Positions 50,116 to 60,283 of a stretch of 64,000 nucleotides of DNA are shown piece by piece. Position numbers and translations under genes: made by a program. This DNA is from Clostridiaceae bacterium. Lineage in GTDB: Bacteria > Bacillota > Clostridia > Saccharofermentanales > Saccharofermentanaceae. Each line of letters begins with the position of its first letter. Positions within the stretch are counted from its first letter, which is position 1. Location: positions 1 through 64,000 of the forward strand of contig JAAYIQ010000088.1 of NCBI GenBank assembly GCA_012523365.1, written 5' to 3'. A model generated the notes under the pieces. That model saw nothing but the letters and a program-made list of their open reading frames with translations, was not told the origin of the DNA and did no database searches.

Positions 50116-50691
50116 ATGCCAAGAGTTGTATCAGGAAAATACAGAGGAACCCACCTTGCCGCTCCGAAAGGAGAGAATACCCGTCCGACATCCGACAAGG
50201 TCAAGGAGGCTCTTTTTTCGATCATTCAGACACGAACGCCCGATGCCCGATTTCTGGATCTTTTTGCGGGAAGCGGACAAATGGGGATCGAGGCGCTGAG
50301 CCGCGGAGCCTCGGAAGCGTTTTTTGTCGAGTATAGGGGAGAGGCATCCGCATTAATCCGCGACAATATTCGCAAGGTCCATGCCGAGCGGGATGCCAAG
50401 GTGATTTCTGCCGATATTTCATCGGCGCTAAGGAGGCTGGGTGAGGAGAACAGGAAATTCGACCTGATTTTTCTGGATCCGCCCTATGCGGAAACGGAAA
50501 AACAATGGTCGAAAACAGCGGACCTGATCGGCCGGTACGGACTTCTCGAAAAGGGAGGCATGGTAATTATCGAGCATTCATCGGATGTTGACCTCCAAAA
50601 AAATGTAATCAACTTGACATTGACCAGACGTTGTAAGTACGGATTGACTCTGCTAACATTCTTTACAGATAGAACAATTTTGGGGGAGTAA
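50116..50691 (+). CDS. rsmD: 16S rRNA m2G966 methyltransferase RsmD
   Basis: RVVSGKYRGTHLAAPKGENTRPTSDKVKEALF, LDLFAGSGQMGIEALSRGA, FLDPPYAE. Confidence 0.95.
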   Translation: MPRVVSGKYRGTHLAAPKGENTRPTSDKVKEALFSIIQTRTPDARFLDLFAGSGQMGIEALSRGASEAFFVEYRGEASALIRDNIRKVHAERDAKVISADISSALRRLGEENRKFDLIFLDPPYAETEKQWSKTADLIGRYGLLEKGGMVIIEHSSDVDLQKNVINLTLTRRCKYGLTLLTFFTDRTILGE

Positions 50692-50698
50692 TCGGAAA

Positions 50699-51193
50699 GT
50701 GAAGACCTTTTTGTTCCCCGGGAGCTTTGATCCGTTTTCCCTGGGGCATCAGGACATCGCCAAGCGTGCGGTTAAGTTGTGTGACCGCCTGATTGTGGCT
50801 GTTTTGAATAACCGTGGAAAGGAACCCGTTTTTTCTGCGGAAGAACGTGTTTCCATGGCGAAGGAGTGCATGTCCGAAGTGGATGGAGTCGAAGTGATTT
50901 TCCATGACGGACTTTTGGTCGATTTATATCGTCAGATTAATGCGTCCGCCGTCGTCAGAGGTCTTCGCGGCGAGTCTGATTTTCGAATCGAAGCAGAGAT
51001 GGCAGCGGCGAACAAACTGTTATTGCCGGAATACGACGTTATTCTTCTGCCGTGCAGTGCGGAAATGGTGTTTATCAGTTCCTCGACAATCAAGGAAGTC
51101 GCCTATTTCGGCGGGGATATATCCAGAATGGTGAATCCGCGGATCGTTGATTTCGTGCGATCCAAAATTGCGGAAAGGAAGGCAAAGATTTAA
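50699..51193 (+). CDS. coaD: Phosphopantetheine adenylyltransferase (GTG start)
   Basis: FPGSFDPFSLGHQDI, VVRGLRGESDFRIEAEMAAANK, ISSSTIKEVAYFGGD. Confidence 0.95.
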   Translation: MKTFLFPGSFDPFSLGHQDIAKRAVKLCDRLIVAVLNNRGKEPVFSAEERVSMAKECMSEVDGVEVIFHDGLLVDLYRQINASAVVRGLRGESDFRIEAEMAAANKLLLPEYDVILLPCSAEMVFISSSTIKEVAYFGGDISRMVNPRIVDFVRSKIAERKAKI

Positions 51194-51678
51194 TGGAGGA
51201 GTACGGGGGACAGGATACACGATCCAATCGCTCAAGCGAGACGGACCTTTTCGATTTGCTTGATCAACTGCAGGAGACGGTAACGCAAGCCAAGGGGCTC
51301 CCGTTTTCCGACAACTGTGTCGTGGACCGACAGGATGTTTTATATTGGATCAACCAAATTCGCGAGAATCTGCCCGAGGAGGTTCGACAAGCCCGATGGA
51401 TCGTCGAACAGAACCGCCAAATAGTCGCGAGTGCCCGTCAAAAGGCCGAGAGCATATTGCGTGAGACCGAGCAACGCTCAGCAATTATGACGGATGAACA
51501 TGAGATTACACTACGTGCCCGTGAAATGGCCCAAACAACGATTGACCAGGCGAATCAGGCGGCTTGGCAGATTCGTGTCGCTTCGACCGATTATGCAAGA
51601 CAGAGATTGACGGAGATTGAAAATCAGTTGACGGAGATGCTTGTGAAGGTGCAGAAGAATAAAAAAGAATTGAAATAG
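51193..51678 (+). CDS. Coiled-coil protein of unknown function
   Basis: Ala/Gln/Glu-rich helical protein; start codon overlaps coaD stop (TAATGG). Confidence 0.65.
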   Translation: MEEYGGQDTRSNRSSETDLFDLLDQLQETVTQAKGLPFSDNCVVDRQDVLYWINQIRENLPEEVRQARWIVEQNRQIVASARQKAESILRETEQRSAIMTDEHEITLRAREMAQTTIDQANQAAWQIRVASTDYARQRLTEIENQLTEMLVKVQKNKKELK

Positions 51679-51692
51679 ACAGGAGATTTCCG

Positions 51693-52901
51693 ATGCTATT
51701 GGGGATTCGAATCCGGAATTACACACTTTTCCTCGACGACAGAGCGGGAGCTCTTCTCGAGGATTTTTTAACCGGTACGGTCAATAATGCTCAAGCCGTA
51801 CCCGCGGGGATTTCGCAGGCTATTCCGCTCAGCAACCTAAACGCTTTGATCGGTCGCAATCAATCGGGAAAAAGCTCGTTTTTCGATTGTCTTTCTTTTA
51901 TTTCTGACTCTCTCTCGAAGGGTTGCGCGGAAGCGTCGGTGGTCCGGGATAGACCCGGGTTTTCAAGGCTCTTGAGCACCGGCGCGGATCACATGGAGTT
52001 TGAGCTGTTGTTCCTGATGTCAAACGGCCACAACCCGACACTCCCGAACGAATACTATATTGCGTATCAATTCGCTTTGGTTCCGGACGCGAACGGTAAA
52101 CCGTCCTATCAGTCGGAAAAAGTGATTTACAGCACACGACCGGAGAAAGCGGACCACATTGTGGTCCTCGATATGACCGATGCAAAAGGAAAGGTCATGT
52201 TCAACGATATTCTCATCGACGCGAGCCTTTCGGACCCCCGTCATTCCGCGTTGAGATCTTACGGGAATATTACCCAGTGCGCGATTTTGAATGCGCTTCA
52301 CAGAGAGATTACCCGCTGGTATTTCTGCCGGTTCAGTAATCCGAAAGGAAGAAACGGCGGCAAACAGCAGATTGCGCCGGGCGGGCATAAGCATTTGAAC
52401 AGTGACGGGTCCAACGTGAATAACGTCCTTGAGTTTTTAAAAAGCGATGATCCGCGACACTATCATCGGCTGATGGAGCGTATCACGGAAAGGATTCCGA
52501 CCGTCGGAAAAGTCAAGGATAAGCTTCCCGACGATTTCCGGGACAGCCCCAATCGGCTTTTCCTGTATCTTCTTTTGCTGAATGATCCCGTCCCAAGGCC
52601 GATGATCTGTGTTGAAACTCCCGATTTGGAGTTGTACCATGATATGGTTGATGTTTTATCGGGTGAATTTCGGGATTATACAATTCGTCACCCTTATTCT
52701 CAAATCATCTTTTCGACTCATAACCCATATATTCTCGAATCGGTTTCGCCGAAAGAGGTGTGGATATTTAAAAGGAGCGATGAGGATGATGCGGATTCCA
52801 CGGATATCCGATGCGCCGGTTCTGATCCGATCGTATCTGAAATGTACGATCAGGGAGTCGGTATGGGTGCGATTTGGTATTCGGGACACTTTGACGACTG
52901 A
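51693..52901 (+). CDS. AAA family ATPase (AAA_21/COG4637-like), divergent
   Basis: Walker A LIGRNQSGKSSFFDCLSFI; PRPMICVETPDLELYHDMV at Walker B position; IIFSTHNPYILESVSPKEVWIFKR H-loop region. Confidence 0.78.
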   Translation: MLLGIRIRNYTLFLDDRAGALLEDFLTGTVNNAQAVPAGISQAIPLSNLNALIGRNQSGKSSFFDCLSFISDSLSKGCAEASVVRDRPGFSRLLSTGADHMEFELLFLMSNGHNPTLPNEYYIAYQFALVPDANGKPSYQSEKVIYSTRPEKADHIVVLDMTDAKGKVMFNDILIDASLSDPRHSALRSYGNITQCAILNALHREITRWYFCRFSNPKGRNGGKQQIAPGGHKHLNSDGSNVNNVLEFLKSDDPRHYHRLMERITERIPTVGKVKDKLPDDFRDSPNRLFLYLLLLNDPVPRPMICVETPDLELYHDMVDVLSGEFRDYTIRHPYSQIIFSTHNPYILESVSPKEVWIFKRSDEDDADSTDIRCAGSDPIVSEMYDQGVGMGAIWYSGHFDD

Positions 52902-52915
52902 ATCGGAGAGACGGA

Positions 52916-53590
52916 ATGCGTTTTGAAGTTTTGACGGAAGATCGGTCGGGAGCCGTTATGGTGAGTCGACTGATGAGTAAAATCATTGATCCTTTGGTTT
53001 CGGACTACAACATTAGGATCCGCCCGCATCGCGGCAGAGGGGATGTTCCGTCCAATCCTTATCAGGCCCCCAAGGCGCAGGCCTCCGGTCTTTTGGATCT
53101 TCTGCCGGCGAAACTCCGCGCGTATGATCGCGTTTTTGCAGGCAGTGAAACTGTTCTGGTTGTGATCATGGATTCCGACTATCATTCCCCCGGTGAACTT
53201 AGGGACAGACTTATTTCATTATGCCGGAAGCATGCTCCTGCTCTTCATTCTGTGGTCGGTCTGTGCGTCGAAGAAACCGAGTCATGGCTGATCGGAGATA
53301 AGTCGGCACTGATGCGCGCGTACCCGGAAGCAAATATGTCCGTGCTCGACGAATACCGACAAGACAGCGTTTGCGGGACTTGGGAAATCCTTTGTCGGAG
53401 TATACTCGGCGCAAAGGCTGAACGAGTCATTCGCGTCGGTTACCCGGCAATCGGCCAATATAAGCATGATTGGGCCCAGAGGATATCAGAGTATATGGAG
53501 CCGGACAGGAATGCTTCTCCGAGTTTTCAGCGATTTCGTTCATACCTTTCCTACATGATCGAGAAGACATTGGAGAGTCACGGCCGATGA
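52916..53590 (+). CDS. DUF4276/Toprim-like protein, partner of the upstream ATPase
   Basis: FEVLTEDRSGAVM, VLVVIMDSDYHS (DxD), VGLCVEETESWLIGDKSALMRAYP resembling the E-x-E-x-W-L-x-D region of DUF4276. Confidence 0.65.
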   Translation: MRFEVLTEDRSGAVMVSRLMSKIIDPLVSDYNIRIRPHRGRGDVPSNPYQAPKAQASGLLDLLPAKLRAYDRVFAGSETVLVVIMDSDYHSPGELRDRLISLCRKHAPALHSVVGLCVEETESWLIGDKSALMRAYPEANMSVLDEYRQDSVCGTWEILCRSILGAKAERVIRVGYPAIGQYKHDWAQRISEYMEPDRNASPSFQRFRSYLSYMIEKTLESHGR

Positions 53591-54735
53591 ACAGGATTTC
53601 GGCCGCGTACATTCACATCCCGTTTTGTGTTCGTAAATGCCCTTACTGCGACTTTGTATCCTCGGATCATGACTTCGGCTTGATTCGCCCTTACGTGACG
53701 TCGCTGATCAGGGAAATCGAAATTACGGCCGACAGGGTGCCCGGCGGACCGTTAACAACGATTTATATCGGAGGCGGAACTCCGTCTCTTCTTGCTCCCG
53801 AGAGCGTTGATTTGATCATGAACACACTCCGGACTTCATTTGCTGTCGATGAGACCGCTGAAATAACACTTGAGGTTAATCCGGGTACGGTAAGCCTCGC
53901 GTCTCTTTCGGGTTATCGAAAAGCCGGGATAAACCGTATTTCGATCGGCGTACAAAGCTTTTCGAACGATATACTGAGGAACCTGGGCAGAATTCATACC
54001 GCCGAGGATGCGCTAAGATCCGTTGATACCTGCTTCGAGGCGGGGTTTCGGAATGTTTCCTGCGATCTGATGCTTGGCGTTCCCGGCCAAACCCGGTCTG
54101 ACGCGGAGCGATCCGTTCTCCTTCTGACTGAGAAGCGCGTGCCCCATATATCCTGCTATTCGCTCGGGCTTGAAGAGGGGACGCCTTATCATGCCCGATA
54201 TATGAATAACCCGGAACTTCTTCCTTCCGAAGATGAGGAACGGAAAATGTATCACAGTCTTCGAAGTATTCTGATCGGTGAAGGCTATATTCATTATGAA
54301 ATCAGCAACTATTCTTTGCCCGGATTCTTGAGCCGACACAACACGGTTTACTGGAAAGCCCTTCCGTATTACGGCTTCGGTTGTGGAGCACACTCGTATA
54401 CAAACGGGATGAGATCCGGAAACACGGTAAGTATACGGCGTTATGTTGATTTGCTCTCGTCGGAGAGCCCTGACCTCAATTTGCTGACGGATGAGTGTAT
54501 TTTGATTGACCGGGAGGAGGCAATGAAAGAATTCATGCTTCTCGGTTTTCGGCTGTTGGACGGAGTATCGGGACGGGAGTTTTCCGATCGATTCGGAGCC
54601 GATATGGCGCTTGTATTCAAACTGCAACTGGATGATTTATCGCGTCGCGGATTGATCGAAAAGACTCCGGACCGTATTTGCCTGAGCGAACCGGGACTGG
54701 ATTATGCCAATGAAGTTTTTCGAAGTTTTGTATAA
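53587..54735 (+). CDS. hemW: Radical SAM family heme chaperone HemW-like
   Basis: AYIHIPFCVRKCPYCDF, YIGGGTPSLL, GFGCGAHSY; ATGA overlap with upstream gene. Confidence 0.92.
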   Translation: MNRISAAYIHIPFCVRKCPYCDFVSSDHDFGLIRPYVTSLIREIEITADRVPGGPLTTIYIGGGTPSLLAPESVDLIMNTLRTSFAVDETAEITLEVNPGTVSLASLSGYRKAGINRISIGVQSFSNDILRNLGRIHTAEDALRSVDTCFEAGFRNVSCDLMLGVPGQTRSDAERSVLLLTEKRVPHISCYSLGLEEGTPYHARYMNNPELLPSEDEERKMYHSLRSILIGEGYIHYEISNYSLPGFLSRHNTVYWKALPYYGFGCGAHSYTNGMRSGNTVSIRRYVDLLSSESPDLNLLTDECILIDREEAMKEFMLLGFRLLDGVSGREFSDRFGADMALVFKLQLDDLSRRGLIEKTPDRICLSEPGLDYANEVFRSFV

Positions 54736-54781
54736 ATCGGCTCGATTCAACACAAGGTATTCAATCTGCGCAAATTGCCAT

Positions 54782-54810
54782 TTGACATTCTTTGACTATG
54801 GTGCTAAATT
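54782..54810 (+). promoter_or_regulatory. Promoter of the hrcA heat-shock operon
   Basis: TTGACA (54782-54787), 17-nt spacer, TAAATT (54805-54810). Confidence 0.8.
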
Positions 54811-54814
54811 GGTT

Positions 54815-54841
54815 TTAGCAGTCAATGAATGCGAGTGCTAA
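54815..54841 (+). promoter_or_regulatory. CIRCE element (HrcA operator), one arm mismatch
   Basis: TTAGCAGTC-N9-GAGTGCTAA versus consensus TTAGCACTC-N9-GAGTGCTAA. Confidence 0.93.
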
Positions 54842-54908
54842 GAGCGTCTCAGGGTAGTTTGCATTCAGACATGTCCGAATCCGAATCGTTTGGAAGGGGG
54901 TGGCCGCA

Positions 54909-55967
54909 ATGCCTTTGGATCAACGCAAGAAGCAAATTCTCCAGGCAATCGTCGACGATTATGTTTCGACGGCAGAGCCGGTCGCTTCGAACTCTCTTAT
55001 TCAACGGCATGATTTTCGAGTCAGTTCCGCAACGGTTCGCAACGAGATGGCCGATTTGGAGCAAATGGGTTATCTGGAGCAACCGCATACGTCTTCCGGA
55101 CGGGTTCCGTCGGACAAGGGCTACAGAGAATATGTTGACTCGCTGATGAGGGTGGATCAGCTTTCGGATGAAGAAGGAGAGCAAATCAAGAGTAGACTGA
55201 GTGACAGTTTCGACGAGCTGGCCGGTCTTCTGAAGAAAGCATCAAGCACCTTGTCGGAGCAGACGGGATTCGTTTCTCTTGCATTAACTCCAAGGCTTCG
55301 CAAGAGTTATCTGAAGCAACTTAAAATGATGATGATCGAACCGGGGAAGGTTTTGGTCGTGGTCGTACTCTCCGCCGGTATCGTCAAGGATCGATTGGTA
55401 AGAATTCCGGATTATCTGACTCCGGAGCAGTTGTCGTTGATTTCGAATTCGATTGAGTCAGGTCTAAGCGGGAAACCGCTGGAAGAAATTACATTGGTGA
55501 CGGTCGCGTCGGCGGCAAAGGAGTCGCAAGTTCCCGAGTCTCTTCTGAACCAGATTTTGTACGAGGCATACACTGCAATTAAACAAGCCGATAATCTTGA
55601 ACTATACATGGACGGTACCAATCGAATGTTGTCTCTTCCGGAATTCAGCAATATCAGCAAAGCCAGAAGTCTTTTCGATACATTGGCAACGGACGGTATT
55701 GTCTCGGGATATGTTAACGAATTGTCAATGGACAATGAAAGGGCTACTTATATGATCCGGATCGGGCAAGAGATATCGATCGAGGGTCTTTCGGATTGTA
55801 GTTTTGTAACCACCACATATAATGTGGGTGATCGGATTGCGGGTAATATCGGGGTTATCGGGCCGAAACGCATGGAATATTCAAAGGTTATCTCACAAAT
55901 CAGTTTTGTACGTGAGGTAATTAATAATCAGATGAATCGATTGAAAGAATTGAACGGAGGATTTTGA
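54909..55967 (+). CDS. hrcA: Heat-inducible transcription repressor HrcA
   Basis: QILQAIVDDYVSTAEPVASNSL, SSATVRNEMADLEQMGYLEQPHTSSGRVPSDKGYR. Confidence 0.95.
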   Translation: MPLDQRKKQILQAIVDDYVSTAEPVASNSLIQRHDFRVSSATVRNEMADLEQMGYLEQPHTSSGRVPSDKGYREYVDSLMRVDQLSDEEGEQIKSRLSDSFDELAGLLKKASSTLSEQTGFVSLALTPRLRKSYLKQLKMMMIEPGKVLVVVVLSAGIVKDRLVRIPDYLTPEQLSLISNSIESGLSGKPLEEITLVTVASAAKESQVPESLLNQILYEAYTAIKQADNLELYMDGTNRMLSLPEFSNISKARSLFDTLATDGIVSGYVNELSMDNERATYMIRIGQEISIEGLSDCSFVTTTYNVGDRIAGNIGVIGPKRMEYSKVISQISFVREVINNQMNRLKELNGGF

Positions 55968-55968
55968 T

Positions 55969-56589
55969 ATGACAAAGAGACCACACGGTGAGACACAGGC
56001 GCATAAGGCTTGCGATTCCGAATGGAATGAGACAGAGGATCAGTCGATCGCAACGGAAACGGATTCGACCGGGTCTGCGGAGACAGGCGTGGATCAGAAG
56101 AGCGACAAAAAAGGCAAAAAGTCCGATAAAACGGCGCATGAGGAACGACTGAATTCCGAGATTTCCGAAATGAAGGATCGTTATGTAAGGCTTCTTGCAG
56201 AGTATGAGAATTTCAGGAAGCGTTCTCAGAAGGAGCGTGAGGCACTTTACGCGGATGCTGTCGCCGAGGTCACGAAGGAATGGCTTCCGGTGATCGACAA
56301 TGTGGAAAGAGCAATGTGTTTTTCGGACCCCAATTCCGAGGATACGGCAGTAAAGGTCGCCGAGGGTGTTCAGATGATCCATCGGCAGATCACGGAGGTC
56401 TTGGCGAAGTTCGGAGTAACCGAAATCGACTGCACGGAAGGCGGATGCTTTGATCCGAATATCCATGAGGCCGTCATGCATGTCGAGGATGAGGGGTTCG
56501 GCGAACAGTGTGTCGCACAGGTTTTCCAGAAGGGCTACCGGACCAAGGACAGAGTGATCCGCTATTCGGTCGTTAAAGTCGCAAACTAG
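55969..56589 (+). CDS. grpE: Nucleotide exchange factor GrpE
   Basis: RYVRLLAEYENFRKRSQKEREALY, VDNVERA-like segment, C-terminal GYRTKDRVIRYSVVKVAN. Confidence 0.95.
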   Translation: MTKRPHGETQAHKACDSEWNETEDQSIATETDSTGSAETGVDQKSDKKGKKSDKTAHEERLNSEISEMKDRYVRLLAEYENFRKRSQKEREALYADAVAEVTKEWLPVIDNVERAMCFSDPNSEDTAVKVAEGVQMIHRQITEVLAKFGVTEIDCTEGGCFDPNIHEAVMHVEDEGFGEQCVAQVFQKGYRTKDRVIRYSVVKVAN

Positions 56590-56607
56590 ATATAAAGGAG
56601 AAAGAGA

Positions 56608-57213
56608 ATGAGCACAGAAACCATCAAGTCCAACCTGGTCCCGACCGTTATTGAGACGACAAACAGAGGTGAGCGCGCCTACGACATCTTTTCCAGACTC
56701 TTGAAAGAAAGAATTATTATTTTGTCTGAGGAGGTCAATCACATTACCGCAAGCCTCATTACCGCGCAACTGCTTTTTTTGGAGGCGGAGGACCCGGATA
56801 AGGATATTCAGTTTTACATCAACAGCCCCGGCGGATCCGTGTCGGACGGGCTGATGATATTTGACACCATGAATCACATCAAGCCGGACGTTCAGACGAT
56901 ATGTATGGGCATGTCCGCATCGATGGGCGCTTTTCTTTTGGCGGCCGGTACCAAGGGCAAGCGTTTCATTCTTCCGAATGCGGAGGTCATGATCCACCAG
57001 CCCTCCGGCGGCACACAAGGTCAGGCGACCGACATATTAATCGCGGCTAAGCATATCCAGAAGACCAAGGGGCGTTTGAATGAGTTGATGTCCGCAATGA
57101 CCGGACAGAAGCTTGAGACCATCGAGAAGGACATGGACCGGGACAATTGGATGAACGCGGAAGAAGCCGTCAAGTACGGAATTGTCGATCAAATCATGAA
57201 TAAAAGAGCATAA
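56608..57213 (+). CDS. clpP: ATP-dependent Clp protease proteolytic subunit
   Basis: [81 protein letters not shown]. Confidence 0.97.
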   Translation: MSTETIKSNLVPTVIETTNRGERAYDIFSRLLKERIIILSEEVNHITASLITAQLLFLEAEDPDKDIQFYINSPGGSVSDGLMIFDTMNHIKPDVQTICMGMSASMGAFLLAAGTKGKRFILPNAEVMIHQPSGGTQGQATDILIAAKHIQKTKGRLNELMSAMTGQKLETIEKDMDRDNWMNAEEAVKYGIVDQIMNKRA

Positions 57214-57228
57214 ACGGAGGATAAGTAT

Positions 57229-59064
57229 ATGGCTAAAGTAATTGGAATTGATTTAGGAACAACGAATTCATGTGTAGCGGTTATGGAGGGCGGCGAGGTC
57301 GTCGTCATACCGAATCCGGAAGGCAATCGAACAACGCCTTCGGTCGTCGCGTTTTCGAAGACGGGCGAGAGGTTGATCGGACAGGTCGCAAAGAGACAAG
57401 CGGTCACCAATCCGGATCGAACGGTACAATCGATCAAAAGAGAGATGGGCTCGAACTACAAGGTCAAAATTGATGACAAAGAATATTCTCCTCAGGAGAT
57501 TTCCGCGATGATCCTCGGGAAGATGAAGAGCGACGCCGAGGCTTATCTCGGACAGCCGGTTACACAGGCGGTAATCACCGTTCCCGCGTATTTCTCGGAC
57601 TCGCAAAGACAAGCTACAAAAGATGCGGGTAAAATTGCCGGGCTTGAGGTGCTGAGAATCATCAATGAGCCGACCGCAGCTTCACTTGCGTACGGCCTGG
57701 ACAAGGAAACGGATCAGAAAATCCTGGTGTTTGACTTGGGTGGCGGAACTTTCGACGTCTCAATTCTCGAAATCGGCGACGGAGTTTTTGAAGTCTTGGC
57801 TACGGCCGGCAACAACCGGTTGGGTGGTGACGACTTCGACGCAAAAGTAGTGGATTACCTCGTGGATACCTTTAAAAAGGATCAGGGAGTTGATTTGCGC
57901 GCGGATAAGATGGCAATGCAAAGACTTCGCGAGGCCGCCGAGAAATCCAAAATCGAGCTGTCCGGAGTAGCAACTTCAAATATCAATCTGGCATATATTA
58001 CAGCGGATGCCAGCGGGCCCAAACATATGGACATCACACTGACCCGTGCAAAGTTTGATGAGTTGACACATGATCTGGTCGAGAAAACGATGGAACCCTT
58101 AAGACGCGCGATGTCGGATGCCGACATGACGCCGAGCGATATTCACAAGATCCTTTTGGTCGGCGGATCGACACGTATTCCTGCGGTTCAAGATGCGGTC
58201 AAGAAGTATTTCGGAAAAGAACCGTTCAAAGGAATCAATCCTGACGAGTGTGTCGCCATCGGAGCGGCAATTCAGGCTGCGGTTCTGACCGGAGACGTGA
58301 AGGGTCTTCTGCTTCTGGATGTCACCCCCCTGTCGCTCGGCATCGAGACCCAAGGTGGTGTGTTTACCAAAATGATCGAGCGCAACACCACCATACCGAC
58401 CAAGAAAAGTCAGATCTTTTCTACGGCGGCGGACGGACAGACGCAGGTTGACGTACATGTTCTTCAGGGTGAGCGTGAGATCGCATCTTACAACAAAACA
58501 CTCGGCAATTTTATCCTTGACGGAATCGCACCCGCTCCGAGAGGGGTACCACAGATCGAGGTCACTTTTGATATCGACGCGAACGGTATCGTTCACGTAA
58601 CGGCCAAGGATATGGGTACGGGACGCGAACAGAAAATTACGATCACAGCATCCACCAATATGACCGAGGATCAGATCAAAGACGCGATCAAGGAAGCGGA
58701 ATTGCACGCCGCCGAAGACTCCAAGAGAAAAGAAGAGGTCGAGACCAAGAATCACGCGGAGACTTCCGTTTACCAGACGGAGAAAACTCTGAATGAGCTG
58801 GGCGACAAGGTCGAAGCGGCGGATAAAGCGCCCGTTGAAGATGCACTCGGCAGACTGAAGCAGGCCATCAGCGTCAATAATTATGAAGACATGAAGAAGG
58901 AAACCGAGGCGGTTCAGCAAGCCTTCTACAAGATCAGCGAGAAACTCTATCAGCAACCGAACGCGGAGCCCGGACAAGCGGCCCCGAATCCGGATGACTA
59001 TACGGGTTATCAGGAGCCCGGAGCCGACGGCGATGGCTTTAAGAATGCCGGCGGAGATTTCTGA
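57229..59064 (+). CDS. dnaK: Chaperone DnaK
   Basis: [46 protein letters not shown]. Confidence 0.98.
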   Translation: MAKVIGIDLGTTNSCVAVMEGGEVVVIPNPEGNRTTPSVVAFSKTGERLIGQVAKRQAVTNPDRTVQSIKREMGSNYKVKIDDKEYSPQEISAMILGKMKSDAEAYLGQPVTQAVITVPAYFSDSQRQATKDAGKIAGLEVLRIINEPTAASLAYGLDKETDQKILVFDLGGGTFDVSILEIGDGVFEVLATAGNNRLGGDDFDAKVVDYLVDTFKKDQGVDLRADKMAMQRLREAAEKSKIELSGVATSNINLAYITADASGPKHMDITLTRAKFDELTHDLVEKTMEPLRRAMSDADMTPSDIHKILLVGGSTRIPAVQDAVKKYFGKEPFKGINPDECVAIGAAIQAAVLTGDVKGLLLLDVTPLSLGIETQGGVFTKMIERNTTIPTKKSQIFSTAADGQTQVDVHVLQGEREIASYNKTLGNFILDGIAPAPRGVPQIEVTFDIDANGIVHVTAKDMGTGREQKITITASTNMTEDQIKDAIKEAELHAAEDSKRKEEVETKNHAETSVYQTEKTLNELGDKVEAADKAPVEDALGRLKQAISVNNYEDMKKETEAVQQAFYKISEKLYQQPNAEPGQAAPNPDDYTGYQEPGADGDGFKNAGGDF

Positions 59065-59158
59065 TTCATATTCGTCGGGTCGGGGCATGGAGCGGCAGAA
59101 GCGCCGTATCCATGCCTTGGCTTGACTGATCGGACGAAATAACGAGGAGGGCACGTCT

Positions 59159-60283
59159 TTGGCAGAAAAGCGTGATTATTATGAGGTTCTCGGAGTCGGG
59201 AAGAGCGCTTCGGATGAGGATCTGAAGAAGGCTTATCGGAAACTCGCGAAGCAGTATCATCCGGATCTGAATCCGAACGATAAGGCGGCGGAGGCCAAGT
59301 TCAAGGAAGCGAACGAGGCATATGCCGTTCTTTCCGATTCCGAAAAGCGCCGACAATATGATCAATTCGGCCACGCCGGAATGGATGGGCAAGGATTTTC
59401 CGGTTTCTCGGGCGTCGATATCGATCTCGGAGATTTGTTCGGATCGATTTTCGGGGGAGCGTTTGGCGGCGGAAGAAGAAGGACCGGTCCCGAGAAGGGG
59501 GACAACCTCAAATACGGTTTGGCTCTCGACTTCATGGAGGCCGCTTTTGGTGTTGATAAGACAATTACAATTTCAAAAGAAGATATTTGCGATACATGTA
59601 AGGGATCCGGTGCCGCAACCGGATCCTCTCCGGAAACATGTCCTTCCTGTAAGGGCTCCGGTCGCGTACAACAACAATCACAGACGCTGTTCGGCATTAC
59701 GATGGTTACCCGTGATTGTCCGGCATGCGGAGGAACGGGATCGGTTATCCGTAATCCTTGTGCATCCTGCGGAGGTCGAGGAAGACGCGCGAAGAAAAAA
59801 GACATCAAAATTCATGTCCCCGCCGGAGTGGATACCGGTGATATGTTGCCGATCAAAGGAGAAGGCGAGCCGGGCTTGCGCGGCGGTCCTTACGGGGATC
59901 TCTACGTTCAGTTCAAGGTGAAGCCGCACCCGGTTTTCGATCGAAAAGGGGTCAACACCTATTGTGATATGCCGATCACCTACATGCAAGCGGCGCTGGG
60001 AGCCGAGATTGATATTCCGACGATCGACGGCAAGATCAAAACACGAATCAAGGAGGGAACGCAACCCTTTGACACGTATACACTTCGCGGGAAAGGTATT
60101 CCCAATAAGAACCGGCCGACGAGCCGGGGAGATCATATTTGTCGTTTCATCCTAGAGGTGCCGACCAATATGACAGAAGAGCAGAAAACGCTTCTCAAAA
60201 GATTCGAAGACACGCTCTCAGACCGGAATTATCTGAAGAGAAACAATTTTTTCCAGAAAGTGAAGGAAATCTTTGGTATCTGA
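59159..60283 (+). CDS. dnaJ: Chaperone DnaJ (TTG start)
   Basis: [31 protein letters not shown], four CxxCxGxG zinc motifs. Confidence 0.97.
   Translation: MAEKRDYYEVLGVGKSASDEDLKKAYRKLAKQYHPDLNPNDKAAEAKFKEANEAYAVLSDSEKRRQYDQFGHAGMDGQGFSGFSGVDIDLGDLFGSIFGGAFGGGRRRTGPEKGDNLKYGLALDFMEAAFGVDKTITISKEDICDTCKGSGAATGSSPETCPSCKGSGRVQQQSQTLFGITMVTRDCPACGGTGSVIRNPCASCGGRGRRAKKKDIKIHVPAGVDTGDMLPIKGEGEPGLRGGPYGDLYVQFKVKPHPVFDRKGVNTYCDMPITYMQAALGAEIDIPTIDGKIKTRIKEGTQPFDTYTLRGKGIPNKNRPTSRGDHICRFILEVPTNMTEEQKTLLKRFEDTLSDRNYLKRNNFFQKVKEIFGI

Noticed and set aside
55921-57018. 365-aa minus-strand ORF opposite grpE and clpP
   Set aside because: Antisense to two clear genes; no domain or independent RBS evident.
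58099-59154. 351-aa minus-strand ORF opposite dnaK
   Set aside because: Shadow ORF of a strongly conserved gene; low-complexity RL/G-rich translation with no recognisable domain.
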